64,000 nucleotides of DNA from Actinomycetes bacterium (GCA_021779855.1 JAJXZW010000006.1:40226-104225), one strand, 5' to 3'; numbered from the stretch's first letter, positions 1-10,243 are shown. Notes: generated from the letters alone by a model not told the origin. Numbers and translations are program-made.

Positions 1-1271
1 AGACTGTCCGAGCCGAGGTAGTCGTTCATCTCGGCGACGGAGTGATGACTCGCCAGAAGCTCATCGCGCGTCGGGGTGTCGATGCCGAAGTAGCAGGGCC
101 AGAGGAACGGCGGCGAGCTGATCCGCAGGTGGACCTCGCGCGCGCCGGCCTCACGCAGCATGCGCACGAGGGCGCGGGTGGTGGTGCCGCGCACGATGGA
201 GTCGTCGACCACGACGAGGCGCTGGCCACGGATCGTCTCGCGCAGCGGGTTGAGCTTGCGGCGCACGCCCTCGGCGCGCGCGTCCTGGCCCGGGGCGATG
301 AAGGTGCGCCCGATGTAGCGGTTCTTCACCAGCCCGTGGGCGAAGGGCGTCCCCGAGGCCGCGGCGTAGCCCTCGGCCGCCGGCACGCCCGAGTCGGGCA
401 CGCCCATCACGAGGTCGGCCTCGACCGGGGCCTGGCGGGCCAGACGCTCGCCCATGCGCCGGCGGGCGGTGTGGACCTCGTGGCCGAGGAGGTAGGAGTC
501 GGGCCGGGCGAAGTACACGAACTCGAAGACGCAGAGCCGCTCGGGACCCTCGGCCGGCTCGAGGAGCTGGCGGGCCTCGACGCCGGACGCGTCGAGCGAG
601 ACCATCTCGCCGGGGCGAACCTCGCGCACGAAGGTCGCCCCCACGATGTCCAGGGCCGGTGTCTCGGAGGCGACGACCCAGCCCTCGGGCGACTCTTCGG
701 GTCCGAGGCGGCCCAGGCAGAGCGGGCGAAAGCCGTAGGGGTCCCGCACCGCGTGCACCCGTCCGGCCTCCAGCACCACCAGCGAGAAGGCGCCCTCGGC
801 CTTGGCGAGCACGACCCCGAGCGCCTCGTCGAGGGGGACGCCGGCCTCGACCTCGCGCGCGAGCAGCTCGGCCACGAGGTCCGAGTCCGAGAGCATCGAG
901 GCGACGAGCACCCCAGCCCCCTCGGCGAGGGCGGCCGTGTTGGTGAGGTTGCCGTTGTGCGCCAGGGCGAAGCCCGACGGGCCGGCCGAGCGGTAGACGG
1001 GCTGGGCGGCCGTCCAGTTGGCCGAGCCCGAGGTGGAGTAGCGGGTGTGGCCGATGACGATCGACCCGGTGAGCGCGCGCAGGGTCGACTCGGTGAAGAC
1101 ATGACTGACGAGGCCGTTGTCCTTCACGACGGTGATCTGGTGGTCGCTGAAGCAGGCCATCCCGGCCGACTCCTGGCCGCGGTGCTGCAGGGCGTAGAGG
1201 GCGTCGTAGCACAGTGGGGCCGCCGCCCGGCCCGGGGCCACGATGGCGACGACGCCGCAGGCTTCCTTCAT
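1..1271 (-). CDS. purF: Amidophosphoribosyltransferase, 3' end cut by window edge
   Basis: First committed enzyme of de novo purine synthesis, converting PRPP and glutamine to phosphoribosylamine. The ATG is at 1269-1271 and the frame runs off the left edge, so about 423 residues are seen and the C-terminus is missing. Cys5 in MKEACGV is the expected glutaminase nucleophile after propeptide removal. The N-terminal Ntn amidotransferase domain (with HRGQESAG) is followed by the phosphoribosyltransferase domain, whose PRPP loop VVVDDSIVRGTT lies near residue 350. It is divergent from the PHP gene with 83 bases between the starts, and separated by that gene from the purL-purA series on the same strand, so it probably has its own promoter. 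Identification is secure. Confidence 0.96.
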   Translation of the reverse strand, partial: MKEACGVVAIVAPGRAAAPLCYDALYALQHRGQESAGMACFSDHQITVVKDNGLVSHVFTESTLRALTGSIVIGHTRYSTSGSANWTAAQPVYRSAGPSGFALAHNGNLTNTAALAEGAGVLVASMLSDSDLVAELLAREVEAGVPLDEALGVVLAKAEGAFSLVVLEAGRVHAVRDPYGFRPLCLGRLGPEESPEGWVVASETPALDIVGATFVREVRPGEMVSLDASGVEARQLLEPAEGPERLCVFEFVYFARPDSYLLGHEVHTARRRMGERLARQAPVEADLVMGVPDSGVPAAEGYAAASGTPFAHGLVKNRYIGRTFIAPGQDARAEGVRRKLNPLRETIRGQRLVVVDDSIVRGTTTRALVRMLREAGAREVHLRISSPPFLWPCYFGIDTPTRDELLASHHSVAEMNDYLGSDS

Positions 1272-1342
1272 GCGCCCCCCAGCCTACGGGCCCGTCGACC
1301 CGCGATTCCCCAGTCAAGCACAGGGCTCTCGTCGGGGCTGGC

Positions 1343-1354
1343 TATCGTACGGCA
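1343..1354 (+). promoter_or_regulatory. Probable -10 element of a leaderless PHP gene
   Basis: TATCGT at 1343-1348 ends six bases before the ATG at 1355, the spacing expected when transcription starts at or next to the start codon. No Shine-Dalgarno-like sequence precedes the ATG. The same geometry is repeated at four other single genes in this window. No convincing -35 is visible. Confidence 0.5.
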
Positions 1355-2269
1355 ATGCTGGACCTGCACACCCACTCGACCTACTCCGACGGCTCCGACA
1401 CGCCCGACGAGCTGGCCGCCCGAGCGGCCGCGGTCGGGCTCAGCGCGATCGCCCTGACCGACCACGACACCACGGCCAGCCACGAGGTGATGCGCGCGGC
1501 CTGCGCGCGCGTGGGCGTCGAGCACGTGGGCGGCCTCGAGGTGTCCCTGCGCGACAACGAGTTCCCCAAGGACCGCGGTGGCCACCTCGGCGCGCGCAAC
1601 GTCCACCTCCTCGCCTACTACCCGCCCCTCGAGGCCACCCACCCCCTCCAGCGCGAGCTCGCGGCGCTGCGCGAGGACCGCGAGACCCGCAACGCCGAGC
1701 TCGTCACGCTGCTGCGCGCGAACGGCTTCACCCGGCTCACCCTCGACTACCTCGTCTCCCTGTCGGGGCGGCTCGAGTCGATCGGCCGCCCCCACTTCGC
1801 GCGGGCCATGGCCGAGCTCCACCCCGAGATCGTCGGCGCGCCGGGTGACGCCACGACCCAGCGGGTCTTCACCGAGTGGCTCGGCGCGTCCGGACGGGCC
1901 TACATCCCCAAGACGTCGATCGCGATCGAGCGCTTCGTCGAGGCCGGCCGCGGGTCGGGGGCGGTCTTCTCGATCGCCCACCCCCTCGACAACTACCTCG
2001 ACGAGCCCGGCGACCTCGAGCGCACGATGCCGCGCGTGCTCGCCTCATTGCGCGAGCGCGGCGTCGTGGGCGTCGAGGCCTACTACGGCTCGACCCCGGC
2101 CCCCACGCGCGAGGCCATGGTGCGCCTCACCCGCGCGGCCGGGATGGTCCCGACGGGCGGCTCGGACTACCACGGCACCTACAAGGTCGGCGTGGCCCTC
2201 GGCCGGGGCCTCACGGGCGATCTCGAGGTCCCCGACGAGGTGCTCGCCGAGTTGAAGGCGGCCCGCTAG
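1355..2269 (+). CDS. PHP-domain metal-dependent phosphoesterase
   Basis: A 304-residue PHP superfamily protein. The metal-binding motifs are His5-x-His7 in LHTHSTYSDG, Asp36-His37-Asp38 in TDHD, and a late GSDYHG motif near residue 265. Relatives hydrolyse small phosphorylated molecules such as 3',5'-nucleoside bisphosphates or 5'-phosphonucleotides; the substrate here cannot be read from sequence. ATG 1355 is chosen because a -10-like TATCGT ends six bases upstream and the protein then begins directly with the first PHP motif. Its stop overlaps the purL stop by four bases in a tail-to-tail arrangement, so it interrupts the purine gene series on the opposite strand. Confidence 0.85.
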   Translation: MLDLHTHSTYSDGSDTPDELAARAAAVGLSAIALTDHDTTASHEVMRAACARVGVEHVGGLEVSLRDNEFPKDRGGHLGARNVHLLAYYPPLEATHPLQRELAALREDRETRNAELVTLLRANGFTRLTLDYLVSLSGRLESIGRPHFARAMAELHPEIVGAPGDATTQRVFTEWLGASGRAYIPKTSIAIERFVEAGRGSGAVFSIAHPLDNYLDEPGDLERTMPRVLASLRERGVVGVEAYYGSTPAPTREAMVRLTRAAGMVPTGGSDYHGTYKVGVALGRGLTGDLEVPDEVLAELKAAR

Positions 2270-4521
2270 AGCCCGAGCGCCGCCGGCAGGGCGCTCGCGC
2301 GCCGCTCGGCCAGGTCGCCGACGGCGAGGTCGCACAGCTCGCCCAGGGTGAGGCGCCCTCCCCCGGCGGTCCCCAGAACGCTCGCCTCGACACCGGCCGC
2401 GGCCGCGGCCGCGGTCAGCGCCGCGGGGTCGCGCGTCGCCACGACGAAGCGGCCCGGGGCCTCGGTGAAGAGCTCGGCGTGCCCGCGCGGACGGGCCCAG
2501 GCGAGGCCGACCCCCGAGGCCGCAGCCATCTCGGCGAGCGCCACCGCCAGCCCCCCGGCGCTGACGTCGTGGACGGCGGCGACGGGCGACGCGCCCCCGG
2601 CGCAGACCCTCGCCACCTCGCCCGCGACGAAGCGGCTGGCCGCGAGGGCGCGCGGATCGAGGTCGCCCAGCCGACCCCCGGTCCGGCCCCGACGGCGCGC
2701 GAAGAGCGAGCCCGCCAGCGGGAAGGGGTCGGGGCGCGCCTCGCGCGGGCCGACCAGCACGACGGTGTCCCCCTCGCGCCAGGCCCAGCCGGGGGGCGCC
2801 GCGACCAGGCGCGCGACGAGACCCAGCACCCCGAGCACCGGGGTGGGGTCGATGTCGCGCCCGCCGGACTCGTTGTAGAGCGAGACGTTGCCCCCGATCA
2901 CCGGCAGGCCCGTCGCGACGCAGGCCTCGGCCAGGCCGTCGACGGCCTCGCTGAGCTGCCACATCACCTCGGGGTGCTCGGGGTTGCCGAAGTTGAGGCA
3001 GTTCACGACGGCGGCCGGGGTCGCCCCCACGCACGCCAGGTTGGCGACCGCCTCGACCAGCGTGAGGGCGGTGCCGGCGCGCGGGTCGAGCGCGCACCAG
3101 CGCGGGTTGGAGTCGGTGGTGAGGGCGAAGCCCCGCTCGCTCGCGGGCAGGCCCGGCCCCGCGAGGCGCAGCAGGGCGGCGTCGCGACCCGGGCCGACCA
3201 CCGTGTTCAAGAAGAGCTGGCTGTCGTACTGGCGGTGCACCCAGGCGGGGTCGACGAGCGAGGCCAGGACCTCGGCCCCGACGTCGCCGGCGGGCTCGTC
3301 GGCCGGGTCGTCGCTGAGGCGCGCGTCGAGGTCATCGGGGCGGGCCCGCGGCCGGTCGTAGAGGGGAGCGTCGTCGGCGAGGGCCGCGGCCGGCGCCTCG
3401 GCGAGCACCGGGCCGTCGAAGCCCTGGCGCACCCGCAGCATCCCCACCGGCCGCCCGGCGGCGTCGGGCACCGGGGCCGTCACCCGTCCGACGACGGCGC
3501 TGCGCACCTCCCAGCGCCGACACAGCGACTCGACCGCGGCGAGGTCCTCGGGGCGCACGATGGCGAGCATCCGCTCCTGGCTCTCGCTCGTCATGACCTC
3601 CCAGGGGGCCAGGCCGGCCTCGCGCAGCGGGACGGCCGTCACGTCGACGTCCATGCCCACGCCCCCGCGCGCGGCCGTCTCGCTGGCCGCGCAGGTGAGC
3701 CCGGCCCCCCCGAGGTCCTGGATCCCCACGACCAGGCCCTCGTCGAGCAGGGCCAGGCAGGCCTCGATGAGCCGCTTCTCCTCGTAGGGGTCGCCGACCT
3801 GGACGCTCGGGCGCTTCTCCTCGTCGAGCGAGGTCGCCCCGTCGGCCCCGGCGAAGCCGGCCGAGGCCAGCACCGAGACCCCGCCGATGCCGTCGCGCCC
3901 GGTGCGGCTGCCGAGCAGGACGGCGAGGTTGCCCACGCCGCTCGCGCGCCCGAGCACGAGGCGCTCGCGGGGCAGGGCCCCCACGCAGAGCACGTTCACC
4001 AGGGGGTTCTGGGCGTAGCCCTCGTCGAAGGTCAGCTCGCCGCCGATGGTCGGCACGCCGACCGAGTTGCCGTAGCCCGAGATGCCCGCGACCACGCCCT
4101 CGACGAGCCAGCGGGCCCGCGCGTCGTCGGGCGGGCCGAAGAAGAGGGGGTCCATCACGGCCAGGGGCCGCGCGCCCATGGTGAAGACGTCGCGCAGGAT
4201 CCCCCCGACCCCGGTCGCCGCCCCCTGGTAGGGCTCGATCGCCGAGGGGTGGTTGTGGCTCTCGATGCGCAGAGCGATCGCCACCCCGTCGCCGGCGTCG
4301 ATCACCCCGGCGTTCTCGCCCGGGCCCACCAGCACCTGGGGGGCGCTGGTGGGCAGGCGGCGCAGGTGGAGCCGTGAGCTCTTGTACGAGCAGTGCTCGC
4401 TCCACATGACGGCGAACATCGCGAGCTCGAGGTGGTTGGGCTCGCGATCGAGCACCCCCTCGACCAGCGCGTACTCGTCGTCGGTCAGACCGAGCGCGCG
4501 GTGCAGCGCCTCCTCGGTCAC
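2266..4521 (-). CDS. purL: Phosphoribosylformylglycinamidine synthase, PurL subunit
   Basis: ATP-dependent synthetase subunit of the three-part FGAM synthase (PurL with PurQ glutaminase and PurS). The product is 751 residues, typical of the small PurL that needs PurQ and PurS as separate proteins. SEHCSYKSSR near residue 45, IESHNHPSAIEPYQGAATG, and the second-half NCLNFGNPEHPEVMWQ and DVSAGGL segments are family signatures. The start is GTG at 4519-4521, which overlaps the purQ stop by four bases. Last gene of the tightly packed purA-purD-purB-purC-purS-purQ-purL series; translational coupling is likely. Confidence 0.96.
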   Translation of the reverse strand: MTEEALHRALGLTDDEYALVEGVLDREPNHLELAMFAVMWSEHCSYKSSRLHLRRLPTSAPQVLVGPGENAGVIDAGDGVAIALRIESHNHPSAIEPYQGAATGVGGILRDVFTMGARPLAVMDPLFFGPPDDARARWLVEGVVAGISGYGNSVGVPTIGGELTFDEGYAQNPLVNVLCVGALPRERLVLGRASGVGNLAVLLGSRTGRDGIGGVSVLASAGFAGADGATSLDEEKRPSVQVGDPYEEKRLIEACLALLDEGLVVGIQDLGGAGLTCAASETAARGGVGMDVDVTAVPLREAGLAPWEVMTSESQERMLAIVRPEDLAAVESLCRRWEVRSAVVGRVTAPVPDAAGRPVGMLRVRQGFDGPVLAEAPAAALADDAPLYDRPRARPDDLDARLSDDPADEPAGDVGAEVLASLVDPAWVHRQYDSQLFLNTVVGPGRDAALLRLAGPGLPASERGFALTTDSNPRWCALDPRAGTALTLVEAVANLACVGATPAAVVNCLNFGNPEHPEVMWQLSEAVDGLAEACVATGLPVIGGNVSLYNESGGRDIDPTPVLGVLGLVARLVAAPPGWAWREGDTVVLVGPREARPDPFPLAGSLFARRRGRTGGRLGDLDPRALAASRFVAGEVARVCAGGASPVAAVHDVSAGGLAVALAEMAAASGVGLAWARPRGHAELFTEAPGRFVVATRDPAALTAAAAAAGVEASVLGTAGGGRLTLGELCDLAVGDLAERRASALPAALGL

Positions 4522-5216
4522 GGCGCGGCGACGAGGGCGCGCGCGCCCGCGGCGTCGTCGGCCGCGGCGAGGAACCCCTCCAGCAGGACCCGGCCGTCGG
4601 CGCTGCCGAGCAGCGCGGAGAGGGCCCGCTCGGGGTGGGGCATGAGCCCCACCACGTTGCCGGCCTCGTTGGCGATCCCGGCGATGTCCCCGCGGCTCCC
4701 GTTGGGGTTGTCCCGGTAGCGCAGGACGACCTGATCGCGCTCGACGAGGGCGAGGTAGGTCGCGTCGTCGCAGACGTAGCTCCCGGAGAAGTGGTTGATC
4801 GGCACGACCAGCTCCTGGCCGAGCGCGGCGGCGCGCGTCAGCACCGAGCGCGTCGAGGCGACGACGAGGGTCGTGGGCTGACAGAGGAAGGTGAGGCCCC
4901 GGTTCTTCTGCAGGGCCCCGGGCAGCAGGCCGGCCTCGGTGAGGACCTGGAAGCCGTTGCAGATCCCGAGCACCGGGCGCCCCGCCTCGGCCAGGGCGGC
5001 GACGGCGCCCATGACCGGGCTGAAGCGCGCGATCGCTCCGGGGCGCAGGTAGTCGCCGTGGGCGAAGCCCCCGGGCAGGACGACCGCGTCGTAGGCCGCG
5101 AGGTCGGTCTCGGCGTGCCAGACGAGCTCGGCCCGGCCCCCGAGGGTGGTGAGGGCGCCCACCACGTCGTGCTCGCAGTTCGACCCCGGGAAGACGACGA
5201 CGCCGACGCGGCTCAC
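4518..5216 (-). CDS. purQ: FGAM synthase glutaminase subunit PurQ
   Basis: Class I glutamine amidotransferase of 232 residues that supplies ammonia to PurL. The nucleophile is Cys86 in GICNGFQ, and His194 and Glu196 in MPHPE complete the triad. The N-terminus VGVVVFPGSNCEHD is typical of PurQ. It overlaps purS by four bases upstream and purL by four bases downstream, the usual sign of coupled translation and equal expression of complex subunits. Confidence 0.96.
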   Translation of the reverse strand: MSRVGVVVFPGSNCEHDVVGALTTLGGRAELVWHAETDLAAYDAVVLPGGFAHGDYLRPGAIARFSPVMGAVAALAEAGRPVLGICNGFQVLTEAGLLPGALQKNRGLTFLCQPTTLVVASTRSVLTRAAALGQELVVPINHFSGSYVCDDATYLALVERDQVVLRYRDNPNGSRGDIAGIANEAGNVVGLMPHPERALSALLGSADGRVLLEGFLAAADDAAGARALVAAP

Positions 5217-5467
5217 GCGACCCCCACCACGGTGACCGCCGCGTCCTCGATGACCGGGTTGGAGAGGAGCCGGGTGGCGAGCGAGGTGGCGACCTCGCGG
5301 GCGCCCGCCTCGGAGTCGGACTGGATGACCAGGGCGAAGGCCTTGCCGGTACGCACCGAGTGCACGCCGGCGTAGCCCAGGGCCGGCAGGGCCCGCTCAA
5401 TGGTGGCGCCCTCGGGGTCCGCGATGCCGCGCTTCAGGGTCACGTCGACCCGCACCGCGTACTCCAC
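5213..5467 (-). CDS. purS: FGAM synthase accessory subunit PurS
   Basis: Small 84-residue protein that bridges PurL and PurQ in the bacterial FGAM synthase. It has the characteristic VDVTLKRGIADPEGATIERAL opening, a short region of which (KRGIADPEG) is the diagnostic part, and the usual 80-85 residue length. The GTG start at 5465-5467 directly abuts the purC stop, and the end overlaps purQ by four bases. Position between purC and purQ supports the assignment. Confidence 0.93.
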   Translation of the reverse strand: MEYAVRVDVTLKRGIADPEGATIERALPALGYAGVHSVRTGKAFALVIQSDSEAGAREVATSLATRLLSNPVIEDAAVTVVGVA

Positions 5468-6364
5468 TCAGTCACCGTACCAGTCGCTCAACGGTCGCCC
5501 GGTCACGCGCTCGTACGCCTCGGCGTAGCGCTCGGCCGTCGCGTCGACGACCTCGAGGGGCACCGGCGGCGGCGGCGGGGTGTGGTCCCAGCCGAGCGCG
5601 TCGAGCCAGTCGCGGAAGGGCTGCTTGTCGAACGACGGCGGCACCCGCCCGGGATGCACCGCCTCGGCCGGCCAGAGCCGCGAGGAGTCCGGGGTCATCA
5701 CCTCGTCGCAGACCACGAGGCGCCCGTCGACGTAGCCGAACTCGAACTTGGTGTCGGCGAGCACCACGCCGACCTCGGCCAGTCGGGCCGCCCCGAGCGC
5801 GAAGAGGGCGAGCGAGGCTTGGCGCACCGCGAGGAACGTCCTCTCGCCCACCAGGTCGATCGCCGTGGCGTGGTCGATGTTCTCGTCGTGGCCGCTCGCG
5901 GCCTTGGTCGAGGGGGTGAAGAGCGGCTCGGGGAAGGGGTCGCACAGGGCGAGCCCGGCCGGCGCGGGCATGTGGTGCACCGTGCCCTCGTGTCGGTACT
6001 CCTCGTAGGCCTGGCCGAAGAGCCGACCGCGCACGATGCACTCGAGGGGCACCATCTCGGCGGCGCGCACCAGCATCGTGCGCCCGGCGAGCTCGGTCTC
6101 GGCGGCGAAGCCCGGCACGACGGCGTCGATCTCGGCCGGGTCGCAGGTGAGCAGGGCCGACTCACCGACCCCGAGGGCACGCGCGAGCAGCACCCAGTAG
6201 TCGGTGATCCCGGTGAGGACCCGGCCCTTTCCCGGGATCGTCTCGCCCATCACGACGTCGAAGGCGCTCAGCCGGTCCGAGGCGACCATGAGCAGCCGCT
6301 CGTCGTCGAGCGCGTAGACGTCGCGGACCTTGCCCGAGTAGACGTGGCGGAGCCCGAGGGTCAC
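5468..6364 (-). CDS. purC: SAICAR synthase (phosphoribosylaminoimidazole-succinocarboxamide synthase)
   Basis: Joins aspartate to CAIR with ATP in de novo purine synthesis. The 298-residue product begins VTLGLRHVYSGKVRDVY, with the nucleotide-binding VYSGKVRD stretch and the family signature SDRLSAFDVVMGETIPGKG (residues about 30-48). SSRLWPAEA and FDKQPFRDWL mark the C-terminal half, as in the longer yeast/actinobacterial-type enzyme. GTG start at 6362-6364 overlaps the purB stop by four bases. Confidence 0.95.
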   Translation of the reverse strand: MTLGLRHVYSGKVRDVYALDDERLLMVASDRLSAFDVVMGETIPGKGRVLTGITDYWVLLARALGVGESALLTCDPAEIDAVVPGFAAETELAGRTMLVRAAEMVPLECIVRGRLFGQAYEEYRHEGTVHHMPAPAGLALCDPFPEPLFTPSTKAASGHDENIDHATAIDLVGERTFLAVRQASLALFALGAARLAEVGVVLADTKFEFGYVDGRLVVCDEVMTPDSSRLWPAEAVHPGRVPPSFDKQPFRDWLDALGWDHTPPPPPVPLEVVDATAERYAEAYERVTGRPLSDWYGD

Positions 6365-7671
6365 GGGGCCGCCCAGTCCAGCGCGTCGAGGAAGCGGCGC
6401 CGGTGCGCGAGGAGCCGCTCGAGGTCGAAGGCCCGGGCCACCCGGGCCTCGTCGAGGTGGACCTCGGGGTCGTCGGCGAGCACCTCGCGCAGGGGGCGAT
6501 CCTCCTCGAGGGCGCGCCGGGCGAGGCGCTGGGTCAGCCGGTAGGCGTCGTCGCGGGCCATCCCCGACTCGACGAGGGCGAGCAGCACCGACTGGGAGAA
6601 GACGAGGCCGTGCGACCCCCCGGTCAGGGTCGCGAGCGCCCGCTCGGGGTGCAGGACCAGGCCCTCGGCGAGGCGGGTCGCCTGGCGCAGCACGTACACG
6701 CACAGGGTGAGCGCGTCGGGCAGCACCACCCGCTCGACCGAGGAGTGGCTGATGTCGCGCTCGTGCCAGAGGGCGACGTCCTCGAGCCCGGCGACGAGGT
6801 AGCCCCGCAGGACCCGGGCGAGCCCGCAGAGCCGCTCGGCCGCGACGGGGTTGCGCTTGTGGGGCATCGCCGAGGAGCCCTTCTGGCCGGGGCGGAAGGG
6901 CTCCTCGGCCTCGCCGACCTCGCTGCGCGCGAGGTGGCGGACCTCGAGGGCGAACTGCTCGACCGTCGTGCCGATCGCGGCGCAGGCGTAGAGGACCTGG
7001 GCGTGGCGGTCGCGGGCGACGACCTGGGTGGCCGGGGTCGGCGTGAGCCCGAGCCGCTCGCACACGTAGGCCTCGACGAAGGGGTCGACGTTCGAGTAGG
7101 TGCCCACCGCCCCCGAGAGCTTGCCCACGGCGATCGCCTCGCGCGCGGCGAGGGCCCGAACGCGGTCGCGCTCGGCCATGAGGGCGAAGAGCGCGAACTT
7201 CGCCCCGTAGGTCGTGGGCTCGGCGTGCATCCCGTGGGTCCGCCCGGTGATCGGCAGGTCGATCGTCTCTCTCGCGCGCGCGCCGAGCGCGTCGCGCAGC
7301 GCCACCACCGCGGCGAGCACGAGGTCCATCGCGCGGGTGAGCGTGTGGCAGAGGGCCGTGTCCACCACGTCGCTCGAGGTCAGCCCGTAGTGGACCCAGG
7401 CCGCCTCGGGCCCGCCGACGCGCCCCTGGACGACGTCGACGAAGGCGGCGGTGTCGTGGTTGGTCACCTCCTCGCGCGCGGCGACGGCCGCGACGAAGCC
7501 GGCGTCGACGATCGGCGCGCGCTCGCGCAGGCGCTCGACGGCCCCGCGCGGGGCGATCCCGAGCTCGGCCATCGCCTCGGCGGCGAGCAGCTCGACCTCG
7601 AGCATCGAGGCGAAGCGCGCCTCGTCGCTGAAGAGGGCCGCCACGTCGGCCGGGGCGTAGCGGCCGATCAC
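6361..7671 (-). CDS. purB: Adenylosuccinate lyase
   Basis: Fumarase/aspartase-superfamily enzyme of 436 residues that removes fumarate from SAICAR and from adenylosuccinate. The signature loop SSAMPHKRNP (about residues 267-276) and the TSSDVVDTAL and TGRTHGMHAEP motifs carry the catalytic His and Ser region. The GTG start at 7669-7671 overlaps the purD stop by four bases. It follows purD and precedes purC, so two consecutive pathway steps (PurC then PurB) are encoded next to each other. Confidence 0.95.
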   Translation of the reverse strand: MIGRYAPADVAALFSDEARFASMLEVELLAAEAMAELGIAPRGAVERLRERAPIVDAGFVAAVAAREEVTNHDTAAFVDVVQGRVGGPEAAWVHYGLTSSDVVDTALCHTLTRAMDLVLAAVVALRDALGARARETIDLPITGRTHGMHAEPTTYGAKFALFALMAERDRVRALAAREAIAVGKLSGAVGTYSNVDPFVEAYVCERLGLTPTPATQVVARDRHAQVLYACAAIGTTVEQFALEVRHLARSEVGEAEEPFRPGQKGSSAMPHKRNPVAAERLCGLARVLRGYLVAGLEDVALWHERDISHSSVERVVLPDALTLCVYVLRQATRLAEGLVLHPERALATLTGGSHGLVFSQSVLLALVESGMARDDAYRLTQRLARRALEEDRPLREVLADDPEVHLDEARVARAFDLERLLAHRRRFLDALDWAAP

Positions 7672-8909
7672 GCGATCCCCCGCGCCACGTCGGGGCGCCG
7701 CTGGCAGCCCGCGAAGTCGACCCGGCCCGCACCCTCGTAGGCGCGCGCGCGCGCCGTGGCGAGGTCGTGGCCCGTCCCGGTCACCGCGAGCACCCGGCCG
7801 CCGGCGGTGACGAAGCGGCCCGCGGCGTCGCGCGCGGTGCCCGCGTGGAAGACGACGACCCCCTCGAGCGGCTCGGACAGCTGGCCGTCCTCGCCCAGGC
7901 CCTCGATGACGTCGCCCGAGCGCGGCCCCTCGGGGTAGCCGGCCGCCGCCAGCACGACCGTGACGGCCGCGCCCGCGGGCCGCGGCACCGCGGCGAGCCG
8001 GCCCGCCGCGGCCGAGGCCAGCAGGTCGACGAGCCCCTCGCGGTAGAGGGGGGCGAGGACCTCGGCCTCGGGGTCGCCGAAGCGCACGTTGTACTCGATG
8101 AGCTGGGGGCCGTCGTCGGTGAGCATCATCCCGGCGTAGAGGACGCCCCGGTAGTCGACGCCGCGCCGGCGCAGCTCGGCGACCGTCGGGGCGATGACCG
8201 CCTCGTCGATCGAGGCCAGCGTCGCGGCGTCCAGGCGTTCGACCGGCGCGTAGGCGCCCATGCCCCCGGTGTTGGGCCCGCGGTCGCCCTCGGCGAGCCG
8301 CTTGTAGTCCTGGGCGACGGCGAGGGTCGCGAAGCGCTCGCCGTCACAGAGCACGTGGACCGAGCACTCCTCGCCGACGAGCCCCTCTTCGATCACGAGG
8401 CGCCGTCCGGCCTCGCCGAAGGGGCGCCCCGAGAGCTTCTCGCGCGCGTCGGCGATCGCCGCCTCGAGCGAGTCGGTGACGAGCACGCCCTTGCCGGCGG
8501 CGAGCCCGTCGGTCTTGACGACGTAGGGCGGGCGGGCGCCGCGCAGGCGGGCCTCGGCCGCCTCGGGGGTGTCGACGGTGGCGTAGTCGGCGCTCGGCAC
8601 GCCGGCCGCCGCGAGGAACGCCTTCAGGTGGGCCTTGGACCCCTCGAGGCGGGCCCCGTCGGCGCCGGGGCCGAGGACGGCGACGCCGGCGGCGCGCAGC
8701 TCGTCGGCCAGTCCCTCGACGAGGGGCGCCTCGGGGCCGACCACGACGAGGTCGGCGTCGAGCTCTGCGGCCGGTCGGTCGCTCACCGCGAGGCCGTGGG
8801 CGGCGATCCCGGCGTTGCCCGGGGTCACGACGACCTCGGCGCCCCCCGCGAGCGCCCAGGCCAGGGCGTGCTCGCGCGCGCCGCGCCCGACGACCACGCA
8901 GCGGGTCAC
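7668..8909 (-). CDS. purD: Phosphoribosylamine-glycine ligase (GAR synthetase)
   Basis: ATP-grasp enzyme of 413 residues that makes glycinamide ribonucleotide from the unstable product of PurF. The N-terminal [16 protein letters not shown] is the PurD phosphate-binding opening; [13 protein letters not shown] is the ATP-grasp lysine/glycine loop; [15 protein letters not shown] and [11 protein letters not shown] are substrate and Mg sites. GTG at 8907-8909 is chosen because it places the conserved N-terminus at residue 2 and overlaps the purA stop by four bases. Confidence 0.96.
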   Translation of the reverse strand: MTRCVVVGRGAREHALAWALAGGAEVVVTPGNAGIAAHGLAVSDRPAAELDADLVVVGPEAPLVEGLADELRAAGVAVLGPGADGARLEGSKAHLKAFLAAAGVPSADYATVDTPEAAEARLRGARPPYVVKTDGLAAGKGVLVTDSLEAAIADAREKLSGRPFGEAGRRLVIEEGLVGEECSVHVLCDGERFATLAVAQDYKRLAEGDRGPNTGGMGAYAPVERLDAATLASIDEAVIAPTVAELRRRGVDYRGVLYAGMMLTDDGPQLIEYNVRFGDPEAEVLAPLYREGLVDLLASAAAGRLAAVPRPAGAAVTVVLAAAGYPEGPRSGDVIEGLGEDGQLSEPLEGVVVFHAGTARDAAGRFVTAGGRVLAVTGTGHDLATARARAYEGAGRVDFAGCQRRPDVARGIA

Positions 8910-10183
8910 TCGTTCACCACGAACTGCTCGCGCTCCGGCCCCACCCCGACCAGGCGGATCGGCACCCCGACCTCGGCCTCGAGGAAGGCCACGTACTCGA
9001 GGGCCGCCGGGGGCATCGACTCGCGGCTCGTCACCCCCGAGAGCTCGCTGCGCCACCCCTCGAGCGTCTCGTAGACCGGCACGGCGTCGTGCAGGGCCGA
9101 CTGGTGGAAGGGCATGTGGTCGTAGCGCACACCGTCGACCTCGTAGGCGACGCAGACCTTGATCTCGTCGAACTTGTCGAGCACGTCGAGCTTGGTGAGG
9201 GCGATCTCGGTGAGCGAGTTGAGGCGCACGGCCTGACGGGCCATCACCGCGTCGAACCAGCCGACCCGGCGCCGGCGCCCGGTGTTGGTGCCGAACTCGT
9301 GGCCCGTCTCGACGAGGTAGTCACCCGTCTCCCCGCCGATCTCGGTCGGGAACGGCCCGGCGCCCACGCGGGTCACGTAGGCCTTGGCGATCCCCACGAT
9401 CGAGGTGAGGTCGCGCGGGCCGAGGCCCGAGCCGACGCAGGCCCCCCCGGCCACCGGGTTCGACGAGGTGACGAAGGGGTACGTCCCGTGGTCGAGGTCG
9501 AGGAAGGTAGCCTGAGCGCCCTCGAGGAGGATGCGCCGGCCCGCCGCGAGGGCGTCGTGGACGAGGCCGACCGAGTCGCCGATCATGGGGGCCAGGCGGG
9601 GCGCGAACTCCTCGAGGTAGCGCGCGGCGATCTCCTCGGCCTTGAGGGCCGGGCGGTTGTAGACCTTGGTGAGGATGGGGTTCTTCTCGCCGAGGGCCAC
9701 CTCGAGCTTCTGGCGGAAGATCTTCGGATCGAGCAGGTCCTGGACGCGCAGGCCCACCCGGGCGGCCTTGTCGGCGTAGGCCGGCCCGATGCCGCGCTTG
9801 GTGGTGCCGAGGGCGTTCTTGCCCAGGTAGCGCTCGGTCAGCCGGTCGAGCTCTTGGTGGTAGGGCATGATCAGATGGGCGTTGCCGCTGAGCACCAGGC
9901 GCGAGACGTCGACGCCCTTGCTCGCCAGGCGGTCGAGCTCCTCTAGGAGAACGGCCGGGTCGACGACGACCCCGTTGCCGATCACCGTCGTGATGTGGGG
10001 GTAGAGGATCCCCGAGGGCACGAGCTGCAGGGCGTACTCCTCGCCCCCGACGACGATGCGGTGCCCGGCGTTGTGGCCGCCCTGGTAGCGCACCACGAGG
10101 TCCATCTCCCGGGCCAGGAGGTCGGTCAGCTTGCCCTTGCCCTCGTCACCCCACTGGATGCCGACTACCACGGTTGCGGGCAC
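8906..10183 (-). CDS. purA: Adenylosuccinate synthetase
   Basis: GTP-dependent first step from IMP to AMP. The 425-residue protein starts [18 protein letters not shown], with the GTP-binding QWGDEGKGK loop, [19 protein letters not shown] and the GVTSRES region all present. GTG at 10181-10183 is preferred: GGGAG lies just upstream on this strand. An open frame continues upstream without a stop into a displaced clpB fragment, but that extension has no PurA homology. In the ancestor this gene probably followed clpB directly; the 2 kb insertion now separates them. Confidence 0.95.
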   Translation of the reverse strand: MPATVVVGIQWGDEGKGKLTDLLAREMDLVVRYQGGHNAGHRIVVGGEEYALQLVPSGILYPHITTVIGNGVVVDPAVLLEELDRLASKGVDVSRLVLSGNAHLIMPYHQELDRLTERYLGKNALGTTKRGIGPAYADKAARVGLRVQDLLDPKIFRQKLEVALGEKNPILTKVYNRPALKAEEIAARYLEEFAPRLAPMIGDSVGLVHDALAAGRRILLEGAQATFLDLDHGTYPFVTSSNPVAGGACVGSGLGPRDLTSIVGIAKAYVTRVGAGPFPTEIGGETGDYLVETGHEFGTNTGRRRRVGWFDAVMARQAVRLNSLTEIALTKLDVLDKFDEIKVCVAYEVDGVRYDHMPFHQSALHDAVPVYETLEGWRSELSGVTSRESMPPAALEYVAFLEAEVGVPIRLVGVGPEREQFVVNE

Positions 10184-10243
10184 AGCCTCTCCCTCGGTCG
10201 CTGTCCCTCTACGGGCCAAGCCTACCGGGCCCGCCCGGGTCTG